64,000 bases of DNA from Desulfonatronovibrio magnus. Lineage in GTDB: Bacteria > Desulfobacterota > Desulfovibrionia > Desulfovibrionales > Desulfonatronovibrionaceae. The DNA is taken from the NCBI RefSeq assembly GCF_000934755.1, contig NZ_KN882179.1, forward strand, positions 21,320 through 85,319, written 5' to 3'. Both the position numbers and the translations under genes were made by a program. The notes under the pieces were generated by a model. It was not told the origin of the DNA, did not search any database, and saw only the letters and a list, made by a program, of their open reading frames with translations. Of the stretch, positions 8,641 to 17,319 are shown one piece after another; position 1 is the first letter of the stretch, and the number at the start of each line of letters is the position of its first letter.

Positions 8641-9510
8641 TAGAAGCACCTCACCCGGGCGGCCCGGGACCGAACCTGCGAGTAACTTATACCCCTCGTT
8701 CCCAAGCTGGAGCCTGGGAACAAGTGTTAATATACTGAAATTTGTAAGTGCCTGATTTTATTGCCAATATGATTCCAGTCACTTAGAAGCTCTTCACCCG
8801 GGCGGACCGAGACCGAACGTGTGAGTAACTGTCTTTAAAGTGGAGCCTGCATCCTGCAGGCTATTTAATTCCAGGCGGCTGGAAGCCGCCTCCACCTTGA
8901 AGAACTGTCACATATTTGTTCCCCTGGGGCGGCCCGGGACCGAACCTGCGAGTAACTGTCTTTAAAGTGGAGCCTGCATCCTGCAGGCTATTTAATTCCA
9001 GGCGGCTGGAAGCCGCCTCCACATTGAAGAAAAGTCCCATATCTGGAAATTGGGACAGTCCCCGCGAGGTACTATAAAACAGATTGATGCTGCATTGGTT
9101 CCTGGAAGAAATTTGCTTTAATGGAAAAATTTACACAGCGAGGGACAGTCCCTGTGCCAGGTGCAAAGTTCCCATCTTTGACGAAATTTTTCAGGCAAAT
9201 GTGCATCAATCATAAGCAAAAATCATAAAAATATGAAAATTGTAACCGTCTGATTTTATTATCAAAACAATTATAGCTACTTGTAAGCTCTTCACCCGGG
9301 CGGCCCGGGACCGAACCTGTGAGTAACTCATACACCTCGTTCCCAGGGGATGTCTTACTCTTGCGGCTCCAGCCGCTTCTTCAAAATGTGGCTGGAGCCA
9401 CAAAAAAATAGGTGTTCCCAGGCTGGAGCCTGGGAACAAGAGCAAATTTACTGAATTTTGTAAGTATCTGATTTTATTGGCAATACGATTGCAGGTACTT
9501 GTAAGCTTTG
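8641..9510 (-). repeat. Composite repeat, inverted copy with duplicated R3
   Basis: Read on the minus strand from 9510, this is R2 (hairpins CCAGGCTCCAGCCTGG, GTGGCTCCAGCCAC, GCGGCTGGAGCCGC and the GGTCCCGGGCCGCCCGGG tail), R4 (about 9215-9035, with two GGGACTGTCCC motifs), R3 (about 9022-8940), a second R3 (about 8905-8813), then a separate R2 tail (8720-8641). It matches the copy at 1866-2545 block for block but lacks R1. No coding capacity. Confidence 0.83.
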
Positions 9511-9520
9511 ATCTGGAACT

Positions 9521-9664
9521 TTAGTGATGGCCCTCGTTCATGCCTTCCTTAATGCGGTAAATGGCGGCAGCCACCATGACCACAAAATACAGATAAATCC
9601 CGGTTACGCCAAAAAAACCTTCGGTTGTACTGCTCATCATGTCTCGAAAAAGTTCTACAAGCAT
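9521..9664 (-). CDS. Small single-span membrane protein (47 aa)
   Basis: A 47-residue frame with a good ribosome binding site (CAGGAGG six bases before the ATG). The product has a short polar N terminus (MLVELFRDMMSS), one hydrophobic stretch at about residues 17-36 (GFFGVTGIYLYFVVMVAAA) and a charged tail ending EGHH. I do not recognise the family and give no function. It stands alone among repeats, with AT-rich sequence upstream. The Shine-Dalgarno and the clean transmembrane profile argue for a real gene. Confidence 0.6.
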   Translation of the reverse strand: MLVELFRDMMSSTTEGFFGVTGIYLYFVVMVAAAIYRIKEGMNEGHH

Positions 9665-9834
9665 GTCAGCCTCCTGTATTGACTTAAATGTACGTTACTT
9701 ATTTCACTAAATAATCATCAGACCTGATCAATGTCAAGTAGTAGTTCTCATAACTGTTTATTGGTTTGCATATGGCGCGGGTAGTGGCTATTTCCAGCGC
9801 ATATTATCGCCGCGCAGATACTGTTCACACCAAT

Positions 9835-9966
9835 GGATGCATTACGCGTTTCAGAAAAGTCGATTGGGACAGTCCCGAAGCCAGGGAAATCCCTGTGCCC
9901 TGCTGTTATAATTAGATTATAACCTCACAATAAATTTTTATGTTTTCTCAAATGCGTAATGCTTCC
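9835..9966. mobile_element. MITE-like element M1, copy a
   Basis: About 132 bases bounded by roughly 24-bp inverted repeats: left GGATGCATTACGCGTTTC followed by AGAAAA, right the complement of GGAAGCATTACGCATTTG followed by AGAAAA. Inside the left repeat lies CGATTGGGACAGTCCC. No open frame and no obvious target-site duplication. Relatives are at 32648-32826 and 63011-63167. Positions 9665-10003 otherwise hold nothing recognisable. Confidence 0.7.
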
Positions 9967-10003
9967 ACTCCAGGCCAGAATGAAAACTGCCACCATGCGT
10001 CAC

Positions 10004-11077
10004 TCAGAAAGACTTACTAATACGGAAAAAAGAGTTTCTCTGCTCTGGTTCAAAACCTGCTTCCCGGATATATGACCGCAACTGTTCCATGGTCAGCCCC
10101 TTGGGAGTATCAGCACCTGCAGCATGGCCAATTTTTTCCTCTACAATGGTACCGTCAAAATCATCTGCACCATACCATAGCCCAAGCTGCGCAGCCTTTA
10201 TGCCGCTGAAAGCCCAATAAGCCTTGATATGAGGGATATTGTCCAGAAATATCCTGGAAATGGCAGTCATTTTGAAAAAGTCAACTCCATCCGGCCCCTT
10301 TGCGTTTAGATCATTATAGCCTGGCTGGTAAGCCAGTGGAATAAAGCACAAAAAGCCCCCAGTCTTATCCTGAAGATCTCTTAAGGCCAGAAGATGATTA
10401 ATCCTGTCTAACCATGTTTCCACATGGCCGAAAAGCAAGGTACAGTTTGTGGGAATGGATATCTTGTGCGCAGTCTCATGGATCTCCAACCATCTTTTTC
10501 CAGATACTTTTTCAGGGCATAATTTTTGACGCAGCCGGGGTGAAAAAACTTCAGCTCCCCCGCCAGGCAATGCATCTAAGCCGGCTTTGGAAAAATCCGT
10601 CAAGACCTGCTCATGGGTAAGTCCGTACTCATCTGACAAAAAAGCTATCTCCACAGCTGTAAATGCTTTGATCCCGGCTTTGGGACGCAGCTTGCGGACA
10701 GTCTTCAACATGTCAATGTAGTATTCATAGCCAAGATCAGGATTCAGGCCGCCCACAATATGAATTTCATCTATGGGTTCATCGGATCTGGCAAGAATCA
10801 TGTCTTTGACCTGGTCTATACTCAGACTGAAGGCTCCAGGCTCTCCCGATCTTTTGCTGTAAGCACAGAATCTGCATTTGTTGGCGCAGATATTGGTAAA
10901 ATTCAAATGCTGATTATATATAAAATAAGCTTTATTATTGTGAAGCCTGCTGCGCACCGTATGAGCTATACTGCCAAGATCGTGAATGGAAGCATTTTCC
11001 ACAAGAATTAAGGCGTCTTCTGCTGAAATGCGCCCACCATCCATGACTTTCTTGATTACCGGTGTTGCACTATTCAT
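10004..11077 (-). CDS. mqnE: Aminodeoxyfutalosine synthase
   Basis: Radical-SAM enzyme of the futalosine menaquinone pathway, joining 3-[(1-carboxyvinyl)oxy]benzoate to the SAM-derived adenosyl group. The cluster motif is TNICANKCRFC (Cys64, 68, 71). Other family landmarks are IHIVGGLNPDLGYEYY, LDALPGGGAEVF, TLLFGHVETW, FIPLAYQPG and the EEKIGHAAGADTP motif near the C terminus, which favours MqnE over MqnC. I choose the ATG at 11077 (357 aa); the frame extends upstream to 11203 but that part overlaps sppA and has no family match. The start overlaps the sppA stop by 8 bases. Last gene of rpsA-sppA-mqnE. Confidence 0.9.
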   Translation of the reverse strand: MNSATPVIKKVMDGGRISAEDALILVENASIHDLGSIAHTVRSRLHNNKAYFIYNQHLNFTNICANKCRFCAYSKRSGEPGAFSLSIDQVKDMILARSDEPIDEIHIVGGLNPDLGYEYYIDMLKTVRKLRPKAGIKAFTAVEIAFLSDEYGLTHEQVLTDFSKAGLDALPGGGAEVFSPRLRQKLCPEKVSGKRWLEIHETAHKISIPTNCTLLFGHVETWLDRINHLLALRDLQDKTGGFLCFIPLAYQPGYNDLNAKGPDGVDFFKMTAISRIFLDNIPHIKAYWAFSGIKAAQLGLWYGADDFDGTIVEEKIGHAAGADTPKGLTMEQLRSYIREAGFEPEQRNSFFRISKSF

Positions 11078-11966
11078 AAGAAAAAACCCACCCTGGACCA
11101 AAAATTTCCTGTCTGAGGGAAAACTCTCCCACAATTCTTCTAAGCAGGGAAGTTTTTTGCTCAGGACCTTCCAGAAGAAAAACCTGATCTTTGATTTCAG
11201 CAAGCTCCCGCACTAAATCAACAGCATCATTCATGCCTCCCAGCTTATCCACCAGACCATTATTTAAAGCCTGCCTGCCGGTCATTGCCCTGCCATCGGC
11301 AAGAGAGGCCACAGTCTCAACATCCATATTCCTTCCAGCCGCAACATCCAGTACAAACTGCTCATGGAGATCATCCATGATTTCCTGGAAATACGCTTTT
11401 TCTCTGTCCGTCATGGGCCTGGTAACTGTACCTGCATCTTTGTATTCGCTGCTGTAAATCGCCTGGTCTTCAATCCCGATCTTACGCATAAGTTCCTGCA
11501 TGTTGGTCAAGGTTGCCTTGACACCAATATTGGCTGTAAGAGTACCTGGATTAGCCACAATCTTATGCGCCGGGCTGGACAGATAATAACCGCCCGATGT
11601 AGCCATGGCACCCATGGACACAACTACTGTTTTTTCAAGAGCCAGATCCCGCACAGCTGCATATATCTCCTGCGAAGGAGCCACAACTCCGCCTGGAGAG
11701 TTGACTCGGATAACAACTCCTCTAATATGGTCCTTCCTCTTCAGCTCGCTGATCCAGTCCACAATATCCCGGGAGTCCGTTATCAGGCCGTTGACTTTGA
11801 CAACACCTATTACTTGCTTTCCCCTCATCTTGGACTGTTCGCTGAAGAACAGGAAATTAAAAACGGCCATAGCCATCATAAAGATGACTACGGCCGTAAT
11901 TATCATCATAAATCCAAATATAAGAGGATGCCTCTGGCTGAATTTATTGTGAGTTGTTTTCTCCAT
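11070..11966 (-). CDS. sppA: Signal peptide peptidase SppA (short, 36K type)
   Basis: Membrane-anchored serine protease that degrades cleaved signal peptides. The 298-residue form has one N-terminal transmembrane helix (about 14-42) and one protease domain, as in the Bacillus-type enzyme. The Ser-Lys dyad is Ser124 in MATSGGYY and Lys176 in SEYKDAGT; RVNSPGG is the oxyanion-region motif. Its ATG lies 23 bases inside the rpsA 3' end, so expression is probably tied to S1 translation. Confidence 0.93.
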   Translation of the reverse strand: MEKTTHNKFSQRHPLIFGFMMIITAVVIFMMAMAVFNFLFFSEQSKMRGKQVIGVVKVNGLITDSRDIVDWISELKRKDHIRGVVIRVNSPGGVVAPSQEIYAAVRDLALEKTVVVSMGAMATSGGYYLSSPAHKIVANPGTLTANIGVKATLTNMQELMRKIGIEDQAIYSSEYKDAGTVTRPMTDREKAYFQEIMDDLHEQFVLDVAAGRNMDVETVASLADGRAMTGRQALNNGLVDKLGGMNDAVDLVRELAEIKDQVFLLEGPEQKTSLLRRIVGEFSLRQEIFGPGWVFSYE

Positions 11967-13707
11967 CCTCTGCTTCCAGCTTTTGTCGGATCAAGTCTCC
12001 AAGATTGCTTCCAGCAGGTGCGGCGCCGACTTTAGCTTTCTGTTCACCGCCTCGCTTCTTGTCTTCTTCTTCCTGCTGCTGCTTGATGGATAGACCCAGT
12101 CGTCTTTCATCTGCACTCACATGGATAACTTTGGCCTGAATTTCCTGGCCTTCTTCAAAGGACTCTTTGGGGCTTTTGATCTTTTTCTTGCTCATCTCAG
12201 AGACATGAACCAGCCCTTCAATCCCTTCTTCAACTTCTACAAAAAGACCAAAATCAGTGATATTGGTAATCTTGCCATTAACTGTAGTGCCTACAGGATA
12301 GTGATTAGGAACTTCAAGCCATGGATCCTCTGTCAACTGTTTGATGCCAAGGGTGAACTTTTCATTTTCCTTGTCCACCATAATCACCTTGGCCCTGACA
12401 AACTCGCCGTTTTTGAACATTTCAGAAGGGTGCCGGACTTTTTTAGTCCAGGACATGTCTGATACATGAATCAGTCCGTCTATTCCATCTTCAATGCCTA
12501 TAAAAAGACCAAACTCAGTGATATTTTTGATGGGGGCTTCCAGAATAGTGTCTTTAGGATACTTTTCAGCGACCACATCCCATGGATTGGGATTAACTTG
12601 CTTCATGCCAAGAGAAATGCGTTTGCGCTCGGAATCAATGCCAAGAATGACTACCTCAACTTCATCGCCAGGCTTGACCATCTGGGATGGATGTCTGAGC
12701 TTCCGGGTCCAGGACATTTCAGAGATATGCACCAGGCCTTCTACACCGTCTCCCAACTCCACAAAAGCTCCATAATCAGCCAGATTGGTCACCTTGCCTG
12801 TGAATTTTTCACCCTCAGGATATTTCTCATGAATATTTTCCCACGGGTCAATCACTAACTGCTTCATGCCAAGAGAGACCTTTTTTTCATCCGGATCAAA
12901 ACCAAGAACCTTAAGCTCCAGCTCATCACCGATCTGAACCATCTCCTTGGGATGTCTGATTCTTTTCCAGGACATGTCTGTTATGTGCAGCAATCCGTCA
13001 AGACCGCCAAGGTCAATAAAGACTCCGTACTCAGTAACATTTTTGACACGCCCTGTAACCACCTGCCCCTCTTCAATGGAGTTGAGCAGATCTTCGCGCA
13101 TGGATTCTCTTTCTTCTTCCAATAGTACCCGGCGTGAAATAATTACATTACTTCTGCGGCGGTTAATCTTGAGAATCCTGAATTCAAACTCCTGATCCAC
13201 AAGTGCATCCATATCAGGCACCGGCCTTAAATCCACATGTGATCCAGGTAAAAACGCCTCTAATCCGTCAAGATCTACATTATAACCACCCTTGATGCGC
13301 TTGATAATACGACCCTTGATAGTGGTCTCATTTTCAAGAATATCTTCAAGGTCATCCAGCAGCTTGACCCGTTTAGCCTTTTCACGGGACAAAGTGATGA
13401 TGCCTTCTTTTTCGTCTTTGTTAGTTACAAAAACATCAATCTTGTCGCCTTCCTTGACAGTAACATTACCATCAGCATCTGTAAATTCAGCAACAGGAAT
13501 CTGCCCTTCAGACTTAAAACAGACATCCACCAGGATATAGTCTTTTTCAACCTTGACCACTTCTCCTGTTACTATGCCGCCTTCCTGAACTTCACCAAAG
13601 TCTGCGTTGAGATAATCCTCCAGCGCGGATTCAAAGTCCATTTCCCCTTCAAAATTGTCGTTGTCAAAATTCTCGTTCACATCAGCCACGTTTTCTGTGT
13701 TTTGCAT
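11944..13707 (-). CDS. rpsA: 30S ribosomal protein S1
   Basis: Binds mRNA and promotes initiation on the 30S subunit. The 587-residue product has an acidic N terminus and six S1 (OB-fold) repeats; repeats 3-6 show the regular pattern GxVxNxxxFGxFxxxxxGxxGLxHxS (here for example YGVFIDLGGLDGLLHITD). The C terminus is charged (EEEDKKRGGEQ). I use the ATG at 13707, preceded by AGGGGG; the frame extends 12 codons upstream without family match. First gene of a unit with sppA and mqnE. A perfect hairpin lies just upstream (13725-13740). Confidence 0.95.
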   Translation of the reverse strand: MQNTENVADVNENFDNDNFEGEMDFESALEDYLNADFGEVQEGGIVTGEVVKVEKDYILVDVCFKSEGQIPVAEFTDADGNVTVKEGDKIDVFVTNKDEKEGIITLSREKAKRVKLLDDLEDILENETTIKGRIIKRIKGGYNVDLDGLEAFLPGSHVDLRPVPDMDALVDQEFEFRILKINRRRSNVIISRRVLLEEERESMREDLLNSIEEGQVVTGRVKNVTEYGVFIDLGGLDGLLHITDMSWKRIRHPKEMVQIGDELELKVLGFDPDEKKVSLGMKQLVIDPWENIHEKYPEGEKFTGKVTNLADYGAFVELGDGVEGLVHISEMSWTRKLRHPSQMVKPGDEVEVVILGIDSERKRISLGMKQVNPNPWDVVAEKYPKDTILEAPIKNITEFGLFIGIEDGIDGLIHVSDMSWTKKVRHPSEMFKNGEFVRAKVIMVDKENEKFTLGIKQLTEDPWLEVPNHYPVGTTVNGKITNITDFGLFVEVEEGIEGLVHVSEMSKKKIKSPKESFEEGQEIQAKVIHVSADERRLGLSIKQQQEEEDKKRGGEQKAKVGAAPAGSNLGDLIRQKLEAEDGENNSQ

Positions 13708-13724
13708 AAAAAATCCCCCTAACA

Positions 13725-13740
13725 CACAAATAAATTTGTG
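13725..13740 (-). promoter_or_regulatory. Hairpin in the rpsA 5' leader
   Basis: A 7-bp perfect stem (CACAAAT / ATTTGTG) with a 2-base loop sits about 15-30 bases upstream of the rpsA ATG, next to its AGGGGG ribosome binding site. S1 is known to regulate its own synthesis in E. coli through leader structure, so this may be a translational operator. This is inference from position; loop geometry is tight. Confidence 0.3.
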
Positions 13741-13817
13741 CACATCTATCAGATAGTCCTGGAATTGACAACAAAAATAATGGGTGGTTTTGAAAATTTA
13801 TATGAACATCAGCATGT

Positions 13818-15119
13818 TTAATCCTGCATGGCCACAAGGTCATAGTCCTTGGTCTCCTGGACCCTGGCCCTGACAATAGCCCCAGGTTCAACATCCGGAC
13901 CGCTGACATAGGTAATGCCATCAATCTCCGGGGCCTGAAACCAGGTTCTGCCCATAAACAGCCCCGGCCATTCAGGATGAGGGATATCAACAAGAACTTC
14001 CACTTCTTTATCCTGATATTTTGCAAGCTTTTCACGACTGATATTTTTCTGCATGGACATAATCATTTCCGCCCGTCTGACCTTCTGCTCTTCAGGTACC
14101 TGTTCCGGCATTTCTGCAGCCCTTGTTCCCTCTTCAGCATGAAACGGAAAGACTCCAAGATGATTAAAGCCTACATTCTTCACAAAGTCGCAAAGATGTG
14201 CAAAGTGCTCTTCCTTTTCACCAGGATATCCGGTTATAAGAGTGGTTCTTAAAACAGCTCCGGGCAAAACTTGTCTAATTTTTTTGACAACTTCCATGGG
14301 ATCCTGCCTGAAGGGCCTGCCCATACTTTTAAGAATATCTGGATGGGAATGCTGAAATGGTACATCAAAATAAGGCAAAAGTGGAGGTCCGGTCCGGGCC
14401 ATGAATTCAAGAAAGGTATGGCTCAGCCCTGTGGGGTAAAGATACATAAGGCGCAGGCGCTGCAGGCCTTTCAATCCTGAAAGCTCTGCTATCAGCCCGG
14501 CAGCATCAGATGTTTCTGCGCTGTCGCGCCCCCAGGCTGTACTATCCTGGGCTACAACTATAATTTCTTTAATTCCCGAAGATATAAGCCACTGGGCTTC
14601 AGTTAAAATATCATCAGCATTTCGAGATTTCAGTCTTCCTCTGATGGAGGGAATGGTGCAGAAAAAACACTTGTTATTGCACCCTTCACTGATTTTAAGG
14701 TAGGCGTAGCTGTTGGGGGTACTGATGCGCCTTTGACAGGCTGAGGATGCAGGTTTGGCATTCAGGGCAGCAAGGATGTCTTGAGGCAGATTTTTCTGTC
14801 GGCTGATGGGTGCAAGCAAATCTGCTTCAGGCAACTCCATCTCTAAACTGTTTCCATATCTTGAAGGCAGACAACCGGTCACCACCAGCAGCGGAGATTT
14901 TTCAAGTCTTCTGCGCTCTTCATGAGCAGCGAAAATTACTTCAAGTGATTCCTCTACAGCAGGCTGAATAAAGGCGCAGGTGTTTATCAGTACCACATCG
15001 CAGTTTTGAATATCCGGGGCAGGCTCATAAGATTTACCCAGCCCGCCAAGAATATTTTCCGTGTCAACCAGGTTTTTTGGACAACCCAGACTTCTGGTAA
15101 AAACCCTGACTCTACTCAT
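13818..15119 (-). CDS. rimO: Ribosomal protein S12 methylthiotransferase RimO
   Basis: Adds a methylthio group to the conserved aspartate of ribosomal protein S12. The 433-residue protein has the UPF0004 domain with three cluster cysteines (Cys13 in SLGCPKN, Cys48 in NTCAFI, Cys83 in VTGCLP), a radical-SAM domain with CNNKCFFC (Cys147, 151, 154) and a C-terminal TRAM domain (about 370-430). SLGCPKNLVDTEN distinguishes RimO from MiaB. It lies directly upstream of rpsA on the same strand, with 110 bases between. Confidence 0.95.
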   Translation of the reverse strand: MSRVRVFTRSLGCPKNLVDTENILGGLGKSYEPAPDIQNCDVVLINTCAFIQPAVEESLEVIFAAHEERRRLEKSPLLVVTGCLPSRYGNSLEMELPEADLLAPISRQKNLPQDILAALNAKPASSACQRRISTPNSYAYLKISEGCNNKCFFCTIPSIRGRLKSRNADDILTEAQWLISSGIKEIIVVAQDSTAWGRDSAETSDAAGLIAELSGLKGLQRLRLMYLYPTGLSHTFLEFMARTGPPLLPYFDVPFQHSHPDILKSMGRPFRQDPMEVVKKIRQVLPGAVLRTTLITGYPGEKEEHFAHLCDFVKNVGFNHLGVFPFHAEEGTRAAEMPEQVPEEQKVRRAEMIMSMQKNISREKLAKYQDKEVEVLVDIPHPEWPGLFMGRTWFQAPEIDGITYVSGPDVEPGAIVRARVQETKDYDLVAMQD

Positions 15120-15161
15120 TTGGTATGATTTGCAGCAGCATAAGAACTTGCAATGAGATCA

Positions 15162-16457
15162 TCAAAAAGTCCTTTTATCCACAACAGGTACGATAGCGTC
15201 TCCCTCATGCTTCATACTGGCAGGCTCAACAAGCCGGACCTCAAAAAACACCCCAAGCTCCATGGTCAGGCGCTGTTTGAGTGTCTCAATAAATCTCTGC
15301 TGCTCTTTGATCTTGTCCGGCACCAGCACATCTGCTTCAATCAGGACTGTGGCTTTGTCCAGGCGCCCCTCACGCTCAAGCACAATCTGATGGTTGAGAT
15401 TCTTACCCTGCAATCCTGATAAAATGGAACTGATTTGCTCTGGAAATACATTTATACCCTGAACAATGAGCATGTCATCACAACGCCCGGCAATACGCTG
15501 CAAACGAGCAAAAGTTCTGCCGCAGGAACACTGGTCGTACACAATCCTGGTCAAATCTCCTGTTCTAAAGCGCACCAGGGGCAAGGCTTCTTTGGTCAGG
15601 GTGGTGATTACCAGTTCACCTGCCTGTCCGGGCTCTACAGGTTCTAAGGTAACGGGATCAATAACTTCGGGCAGAAAATGATCTTCATTTATATGCATGC
15701 CCTTTCGTTCAAGACATTCACCCGCAATACCCGGCCCCATAAGCTCGCTCAGTCCATAATTATCTGCAGCAGTAATTTTCAGCCTGTCTTGTATTTCAGA
15801 TCTTGTTTCTTCAGACCAGGCCTCTTCACCGAACAAGCCAGTCCTTAGGTTCAGGGCATTGACATTAATGCCCATTTCATCAAGCCGGTCCGCGAGATAA
15901 AGGGCATAACTGGGCAGACAGACCAGAGTGGTAACATTGTAGTCCTGCACTATACTTATCTGCCGACTGGTGTTGCCGCTGGAAACAGGAACAACAGCTG
16001 CACCCATTTCCTCGGCCCCGTAGTGAATTCCAAAACCGCTGGTGGACAACCCGTAATTATAGGCAACCTGAATGACATCATCCTTGGTTACGCCCCCGGC
16101 CATGAGCACCCTTGCCGCGAGCTTAGACCAGCGATGTATATCATTTATTGTATAGCCCACAACTACTGACTTTCCCCGGAGACCGTATGTGCCATGCAGC
16201 CTGACTACTTCCCTCAGCGGTACTGCAAAAAGCCCGTAAGGTGCATGGTGGGCCAGGTCAGCCTTGGTTGTAAATGGCAAATTAATCACATCGCCAATAG
16301 AGTCAAAGTCATAAGGGTCAATTTTCAGATCAGCAAACTTCTGACGATAAAACGGAACATTCTTGGATACCCTGGTCAAAACCGATTGCAATCGCTCCAG
16401 TTGAAGGTGTTCAAGATCTTGCCGGTTCATGCACTCATATTTTTTTTCAAAATACAT
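15162..16457 (-). CDS. paaK: Phenylacetate-CoA ligase family protein with an altered phosphate loop
   Basis: Adenylate-forming enzyme of the PaaK group, activating an aryl carboxylate with ATP and CoA. The 431 residues match PaaK along their length: N-terminal LQSVLTRVSKNVPFYRQKF, FTTKADL, ADNYGLSELMGPG, VRFRTGDLTRI (the A8 hinge region) and VQGINVFPEQISSIL. The phosphate loop, usually SSGTTGKP, reads TYGLRGKS (residues 90-97), keeping only the glycines and lysine. GGAG precedes the ATG. It sits 108 bases downstream of livF in the same direction, linking it with an amino/organic acid importer. Confidence 0.85.
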   Translation of the reverse strand: MYFEKKYECMNRQDLEHLQLERLQSVLTRVSKNVPFYRQKFADLKIDPYDFDSIGDVINLPFTTKADLAHHAPYGLFAVPLREVVRLHGTYGLRGKSVVVGYTINDIHRWSKLAARVLMAGGVTKDDVIQVAYNYGLSTSGFGIHYGAEEMGAAVVPVSSGNTSRQISIVQDYNVTTLVCLPSYALYLADRLDEMGINVNALNLRTGLFGEEAWSEETRSEIQDRLKITAADNYGLSELMGPGIAGECLERKGMHINEDHFLPEVIDPVTLEPVEPGQAGELVITTLTKEALPLVRFRTGDLTRIVYDQCSCGRTFARLQRIAGRCDDMLIVQGINVFPEQISSILSGLQGKNLNHQIVLEREGRLDKATVLIEADVLVPDKIKEQQRFIETLKQRLTMELGVFFEVRLVEPASMKHEGDAIVPVVDKRTF

Positions 16458-16565
16458 TAATCTTTCTCCATTACCAGGCCATCACCCGCAATACTGGCTG
16501 CAGACGGGTAATATGCATTACAGAAAATTTGAACATATGCAGTTGCAAAGTAAAATCCAGCCCTC

Positions 16566-17294
16566 TTAACTTTCCTGATCCCTTCCGAGATAAGCACGCT
16601 GAACATCATTATTGCGGGCCAGTTCCTGAGAAGTTCCCTGTACGATAACTCTGCCTGTCTCAAGAACATATCCTCTGTCAGATATTTTGAGAGCAGCTCT
16701 GGCATTTTGTTCTACCAGCAATACTGTAACATCTAATTCGTCCCGCAACTTGGAAACATGCCTGAAGATCATCTGGGAAACTGCAGGAGCAAGCCCCATG
16801 CTCGGCTCATCAAGCAGGAGCAGTCTTGGCTTGGCCATTAATGCCCGGCCAATGGCCAGCATCTGTTGCTCACCACCTGACAGGGTGCCAGCAGCCTGGT
16901 TCCTGCGTTCTCCAAGAACCGGAAACATGGTGTAAATTTCCTCAATATCCTGAGAAATAGCTCTGGATTTACCTAAGCTGTAACGATGGTAGGAACCAAG
17001 AAGCAGATTGTCTTCAACCGAAAGAGGTTTGAATACCAGCCTGCGCTCGGGCACCTGGGATACACCAGTCTTAACTATTTTATCGGGTTTTTGCCTGCTG
17101 ATCTGCTGCCCATCAAATACTATTGTCCCGCTTTTGGCTCGTATCAGGCCGGATACAGTGCTGAGCAAAGTGGTCTTGCCTGCCCCGTTGCTGCCGATCA
17201 GGGCAACGATTTCTCCCTGATCCACGTGCAGTGACACCCTTTTTACCGCATGTACATTGCCGTAAAAAACATCAATATTTTTAATAACCAGCAT
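16566..17294 (-). CDS. livF: Branched-chain amino acid-type ABC transporter ATPase LivF
   Basis: One of two cytosolic ATPases powering a LivHM-type importer. The 242-residue protein has Walker A GSNGAGKT (about 34-41), signature LSGGEQQMLAIGRAL, Walker B LLLLDEPSMGL and the H-loop replaced by the usual Liv-family LLVEQN. YLG near the C terminus is typical of LivF. Fourth in the order livH-livM-livG-livF. Confidence 0.95.
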   Translation of the reverse strand: MLVIKNIDVFYGNVHAVKRVSLHVDQGEIVALIGSNGAGKTTLLSTVSGLIRAKSGTIVFDGQQISRQKPDKIVKTGVSQVPERRLVFKPLSVEDNLLLGSYHRYSLGKSRAISQDIEEIYTMFPVLGERRNQAAGTLSGGEQQMLAIGRALMAKPRLLLLDEPSMGLAPAVSQMIFRHVSKLRDELDVTVLLVEQNARAALKISDRGYVLETGRVIVQGTSQELARNNDVQRAYLGRDQES

Positions 17295-17319
17295 ATTACT
17301 CAGCAGTCCTTTATATCCT

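Larger units (their letters stand above)
8419..9520. other. Gene-free repeat-rich region
   Basis: About 1.1 kb upstream of queA with a heptamer tract (8525-8640) and an inverted, partly duplicated composite repeat. The open frames read here are repeat-derived. The queA promoter presumably lies in the first 100 bases (8419-8520), which are AT-rich. Confidence 0.55.

Noticed and set aside
12121..12858. Overlapping plus-strand frames opposite rpsA with repeated FxxxHxRDMNQ-like segments
   Set aside because: They are antisense shadows of the S1 repeats; the internal similarity reflects the repeated S1 domains.
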